Of a stretch of 64,000 bases of DNA, positions 59,201-64,000 are shown piece by piece (within the stretch, counting starts at the first letter, position 1; the number at the start of each line of letters is the position of its first letter). Under the pieces are notes generated by a model. It searched no databases and had not been told where the DNA came from. It saw only the letters and a program-made list of their open reading frames with translations. The translations under genes were made by a program, and so were the position numbers. This DNA comes from Botryosphaeria dothidea (lineage: Eukaryota; Ascomycota; Dothideomycetes; Botryosphaeriales; Botryosphaeriaceae): positions 3,596,001 through 3,660,000 of the forward strand of contig WWBZ02000022.1 of the NCBI GenBank assembly GCA_011503125.2, in the 5' to 3' direction.

Positions 59201-62200
59201 CGTGCAGCGGGAAAGCCAGCCCGCGGCCTTTTGCTGTTCTCCCTGCAATACACCATACAAAAATACTACAAACATCAAAGCATCAGCCGCAACAAACAAT
59301 GCACGCAGAGACCATGAAATGATCAGTTCTTTGAGACATCGGCTGCCATGCTCTAACTCATAATAGTGTTTTTTTCCTCGAAGCTCCTGCTCTGTGCTTG
59401 CAAACAGATCACCAAAGTTACGCCTCAATATGCTCAGACGCCGGAATGCCACGAGGGAAAGCCGGGGCCCCTCTGCCTAGCATCCTGCCGTGCCGCCCTA
59501 CTTTTCTGTCGACCAGGCGCTTTCCGTCACTCCCAAGCATCCGGTGGGCGCCGCGGCGCAGCGGAGAGTTGGCAGCGGCGGATGCATGGGCCAGGGATGG
59601 TGGCGTGGGATGACATGGGTAGTCGTTTATCGATATTCACATGCCATGTTGCTGCACATTTCGACGACAAGGTCATCGCTTTCGGAATGAGAGAGCGAGA
59701 TGGAGGGGCGTTGGGGAAGAGTTCAAGGAGCGGAGCACGGGGGAAATTGATGCGGGCTGTGGCCATGTGCTGCTGCTTGCATTGCTGCTGGCTGCTGCAC
59801 GGAACTTTGCGCCTCCGTTCGCCTGGCTAGTTTTTCGAACCGTCACATCCACACCCGCCCGACGGCGCGCATTATTATTTGGAACCTTGGGCGAATCTGG
59901 CTGACCGGGCCGGCCAACGCGAAAGGGCAGGTCGGCGGCAAGCGTCCCGGTGCGAAAGTCAGGGTCTGCCCGTCCGGTCTTTGCCCCTCCATTCACGCGA
60001 AAAAGGGACTGGATGCCAGGTTGATGCTTGACCTGGCCTCCTCAGTCCACGTGGCCCGGAATAGCCGGCGGAAGATGACGGCGGTTTGGCGAGGGAACTG
60101 TGTCAGGGAGATCGTGGCTTTGCTTGGGGCAAGGCGCGAGGCTGCATATACTCGGGTCGCGGTCGCTTGTTCCGCTGACGCAGCAGCTGGAGTCTGCTGA
60201 CGAGGCGGGTGGGCTGCACGCGCATCGTGAAGTCCGCCTCACGCACGGATTTTTGTTGTTGAGTCTGTCAACAGCAAGAAGCGGTCTGCAGCGAGAGAGG
60301 ATCATGAGGCTGCTTGTTATTTCCCTGTGGTCCAGTAATGCGGAAGAGGAGGCCAGTGCGGGAAACGGACGCGCAGATCTCAAGACGGCTGTTCCTGGTC
60401 CGTTCATGCCTGGTCAGGCCGTCCAGCCGGGTAAGGCATTCCAGAGCGTCAGAATCCCCATGATGTCTTGAAATGTCTGGTAGCTTTGGCCGGCGAGTCG
60501 GGAACCATCCCTGCGAGGCGGTCAATTATACTTCGCCGCCCGACATCATCGAGGAAGAAGATTACACTAATGCTTCCTACGGTGTGCCTGATGGAGCAAG
60601 ACGAACGGCAGGCTCCTTATCAGTGCATGGCTCTGGCAGGGAATGTTTCGTTTCGACTGTCTCACTTGGCTCCCTGGCGGTATAACATGCAATAGTTTCA
60701 GAGAAGCGGTGGGATTATTGGAGATCAGAAGATCAAGATAGAGATCTGATCGCACAGCAAACGTCCATTCAACCGCAAGCCTCATTGCTTTGTCGGGGGT
60801 CAGCTCTCCGCGGACGCAGCGATGCGGGGAAGTCAATCTCTGCGATCTCTCCGGATGGACTTTCACATGCTGCCGCGTCAGCTGCCCGCCGCAAGCTTGG
60901 GGAGTTGCACACTGTTCGTGTCGATAAAGGCAATTCATCAGGCACGCTGCGCCCGAGTAAGCCATCATCACACGCAAGAGCGCTCAATATCCAACAGACT
61001 TCACAACGGCGGCGCCACCCAATCTTCTTGTCATGCATGGCCGTTGGGCTTTGACCCATCATCGTCCTCTCCCGCTTTCCCCCGCGACAGGAGGCGCACG
61101 CTGCGTGCCGCACATACATCTGCTATATTGCTTTGTGCAACAACCGACACGCGACGCTGTGTCACCGCATGCGCGCCCACGCACACCGTTCGTCCACCCC
61201 GGCTGTCCATTCATTCCAACCCCCCTTCACTGATCAACCGGCGGAGAAAAACAATTAGCTGAGCCGCCCACCGCCCACCACCCATCACCCACCTACTTTT
61301 CAGCCCCTAAGCACCCAAGCAAACCCGCCCAACTTACCCGACACTGCAGATCCCGCTCCTGCCGCAACTGCTAAAACGGAGCAGCCCAGGCCGGGAAGCA
61401 AGGCCGCGAGTGGACGTAAGAGATGCTATGAGATCAGTGCTCAGGACCCTGATCTCTACTGATGCGCCGCTGCCCTGCTCTTCGTGCCTTAGCCGCCGCG
61501 CCAATGACGCATATGCCATCCACACCCTCTCCACATCCGCATCACCCATTCCATCTGTACTCATCCGCCTTTCCCCTGCGCGACCCTTTCCATGCTGATC
61601 TCTTTTCCTCAGCCGCGTCCTTTCATCAGCGGCTACAGCTCCCGCCCAGCCCACACACCTATCACAAAATCAATGCACGCAAACGGCGGAGCCGGTCTCC
61701 TTGCCGTCTTCCTTTGTCAATTCCGTCATCCGCCCATCAGCCTTTCGCAAAAAAAAAAAAGGGTCATCAATTTCTCTCAAACTTGATCATCCCATCCTCG
61801 CCCTCCATTGCTTCCCCTCCCAACCCCCCCTTGCACAGCGTAACGTTCCAAGATTTCATACCCCACAAAAAAGGATGGACGGACGCGGCTCCGTCCTCCA
61901 CCTCTCCACTGTTCAGGACTATTCTTCGCACTAAGAATGTCAATCACGGCGTCTACTGGCGTTCTAGTCCCTCCAACAAACGAGCTCTTTAGCGCCGTAC
62001 GAGCTGTCACACACGCGAGAGGGCCTACCTGCCTACCTCCAGTCCAGCCTCCGGTCGGTTGCTCGTCTGATGTAACACAGCATTCCAAGGCCTCAGCTTG
62101 AACCTGCCCCCCCAACCCGTTTATGCAGGGCGGATCGCGATCCTCTCTTGCGGGTGTAACCTTTCTTGCTTCCGATGGCGGTGGCGGGGAGCAGCGGTTC

Positions 62201-64000
62201 GTGGGTCGCGGCGGTGGCGGCTGCGGCGGATAATCTTGGTGTGGCCGCTGGTGGCGGCCGTGGTGGAGCATGTTGTGGAGCGTCGAAGGGCCGGCGCAAG
62301 GTGCTATGGCGCGCGATATGTACGCGTGGCGGGTTGTAGGGATAGACATTACTGTAAGTTCATGCTGTGGACCGCAGCGGTACCTCGTACGAACTGTTGT
62401 GTAGGCGGGAGAAGACAAGGTGGTCGAGATTGAGGAGCAAGGGGAGGTATACAGGCAGACGGCATATCCCGTTCGCCATAGTGGATGTAGGAGATCGATA
62501 TCAATAGCATTGCAATATCATATGCAGGTACGCATGTGGAGTTGAAGCAGTCATCAGGGGCGTTCGAACCCGGCCAATTGCTTCAGCTCCGGGGGCTGAA
62601 TGGGGTATCGTGCTACACTGCGCTTCAGGATCGACCTCGTCGTTGCGAAAGGACAGTTTAACGTGTGTCAGTCATAATAACTGCTCAGCGTACACTTAAA
62701 GCTGATTGAATCGGGATTGCCCGGTTCCTTTCCTCTATTGCTGGTTCACGGCGTCCGTATTATTAGTAGTCCAGAGTGCTGCAGCTGACGGGTAGCGGCA
62801 GCGACCCTCAACAAACCTAACTTCATGGAAAGCTGGAGCATTCGCCTGGACACAAGTGCTGCGGATTTCTATTAGCCCAGCTGTTTGGATTTTGGATGAA
62901 TGCTACAACTTCTCACAACAGTACCAATCTGCTCTTTTTCTGGCTTGTCCATGGGAATCTTGCATCCCGCGTTGATCGTCGGCAGCAGCAGCCTTAGAGA
63001 GGAGAGTTGCAGTCAACAGGCGGTATGACGATTATCCAGAGAACGGACTTAATCCCCACAAAGCAAGCTCGCCCGAACTGCTGTCTGGGCAAATCGAAAC
63101 CTAGACTGAGACTACGTTCACGTCCGGGTAGATGCTCTACATCCCCGCGATGATCGAAATGTCAGCGATCACTCGAGAGAGAGCTTGGCCGCAAAACTGA
63201 TTCCACAACATGAAGCATGGATAGTCAGTAACTGCGTGTTCGAGCAAGGTCCATGTTAATAACTTGACCTTTTGCGCAATCCACTTGGCATCCTGCAAGC
63301 CCGCTGCTCCCATCACATTTGAAATACCCATGCGCGCATCTTTGTTCCCGTGGTTACACATGTTCGAGAACTGTGCCTGCCGTTGTTACTCAGCATCCGC
63401 GTGGGCAGCAATGCGAGCCGGCAACCTACATGTCCGCAGGTGACGTAAACTCGGTGGCTTGCGCCCGGATATCTGCAATGTGCGGGATCAGCTGTGCAGC
63501 GAGCATTCGTGCATGTTGCAGATTGAGATGGATGTCGCGGGAAAAAGCATCGGCAAGTGCGCCACATCTCAGAAGATTCAAAAAGAAATTCAAGATCGTG
63601 GCCTGACAAGCTTCACGAGATAGAATGACAGTTGCATGTCAAACGAAAAGGAAACAAGGAAAAAGCACTCTGAAGTTGGGCGAGCCTCCACCCATGTGCG
63701 TACAACGTTCACGATGAAACAATCTTCACTGTAGTCATGCTGCAAAAGCATTCAAGGGGAATGAGGAAAAGGAAGATGTTGAGAAGGAGCTTCAACTGAC
63801 GTCATAGACATTATTAACGAGGAAATGGTACAAACAAAAAACAATTGAAGAACGTCGGGGAGACGCACAGCACAATCAGACGCTGGGGGCACTCGAGGAT
63901 CACATGACCCTTAATCCTTCAGTGCGTGTTGTCTCCAAGTAAGTTTGTGCTTCAATGGCGTAACAGTTGTAGCGACAGGACGGAAGTGCATCTATGCGTG
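56212..64000. other. Gene-poor terminal 7.8 kb
   Basis: I support no gene here. From 56.6 to 58.6 kb the DNA is GC-rich, with CTG/GCTG-rich runs (about 56.92-57.00 kb) that create long fortuitous ORFs on both strands. From 61.0 to 62.0 kb the plus strand is pyrimidine-rich, as in fungal promoters or leaders, with an A-run at about 61749-61760. No plus-strand start with a recognisable protein follows before the window ends. Confidence 0.5.

Noticed and set aside
62555..62580. GTTCGAACCC resembling a tRNA T-arm
   Set aside because: No matching five-base stem or cloverleaf is present around it.

Overview
The window is nuclear DNA of a filamentous ascomycete (Pezizomycotina). The genes are split by short introns (mostly 45-110 nt, GTRAGT donors, CAG/TAG acceptors), the proteins match typical mould families, and no prokaryotic operon structure is visible. 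A Dothideomycete is plausible, but nothing here proves the class. I rebuilt exon joins by hand from splice consensus, reading frame and family conservation. Coordinates are gene spans, and exons are given in the evidence.

Left part, about 1-10.9 kb: a probable secondary-metabolite gene cluster cut by the left edge. It holds a 5'-truncated isocyanide synthase fused to a TauD-type Fe(II)/2-oxoglutarate dioxygenase (ICS-dioxygenase), a membrane-anchored cytochrome P450, a DHA1-type MFS exporter and a secreted berberine-bridge-like FAD oxidase. The inferred route is that the ICS domain makes an isocyanide from an amino acid, the dioxygenase, P450 and FAD oxidase tailor it, and the MFS protein exports it. 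The intergenic DNA of this block carries three exact copies of the 10-mer CGTATTCGGA and two copies of the palindrome TCGGACCGA, which are candidate sites for a pathway regulator.

11.9-22.8 kb: a short MetE-like protein, a DUF218/YdcF-like protein, an F-box protein, a secreted Kex2-processed repeat protein (KEP) with five peptide units, a small three-exon hypothetical protein and a larger hypothetical protein. The KEP gene is the second candidate for an undescribed system. It looks like the precursor of several secreted peptides, and no known RiPP-modifying gene lies beside it.

25.3-46 kb: a secreted GH105 hydrolase, a bZIP factor, a membrane desaturase with three histidine boxes, a coiled-coil hypothetical protein, a 68-aa conserved-looking small protein, a secreted acidic repeat protein, a tandem ABM-like protein, a seven-exon ferric reductase, an AMMECR1 protein and an SDR-like protein lacking the usual catalytic Tyr.

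46.4-56.2 kb: an Spt10-like acetyltransferase with an integrase-type zinc finger, a second FAD oxidoreductase with a long N-terminal extension, and the folliculin homologue Lst7. The last 7.8 kb (56.2-64 kb) has no gene I can support. I saw no tRNA, rRNA, CRISPR or transposon.
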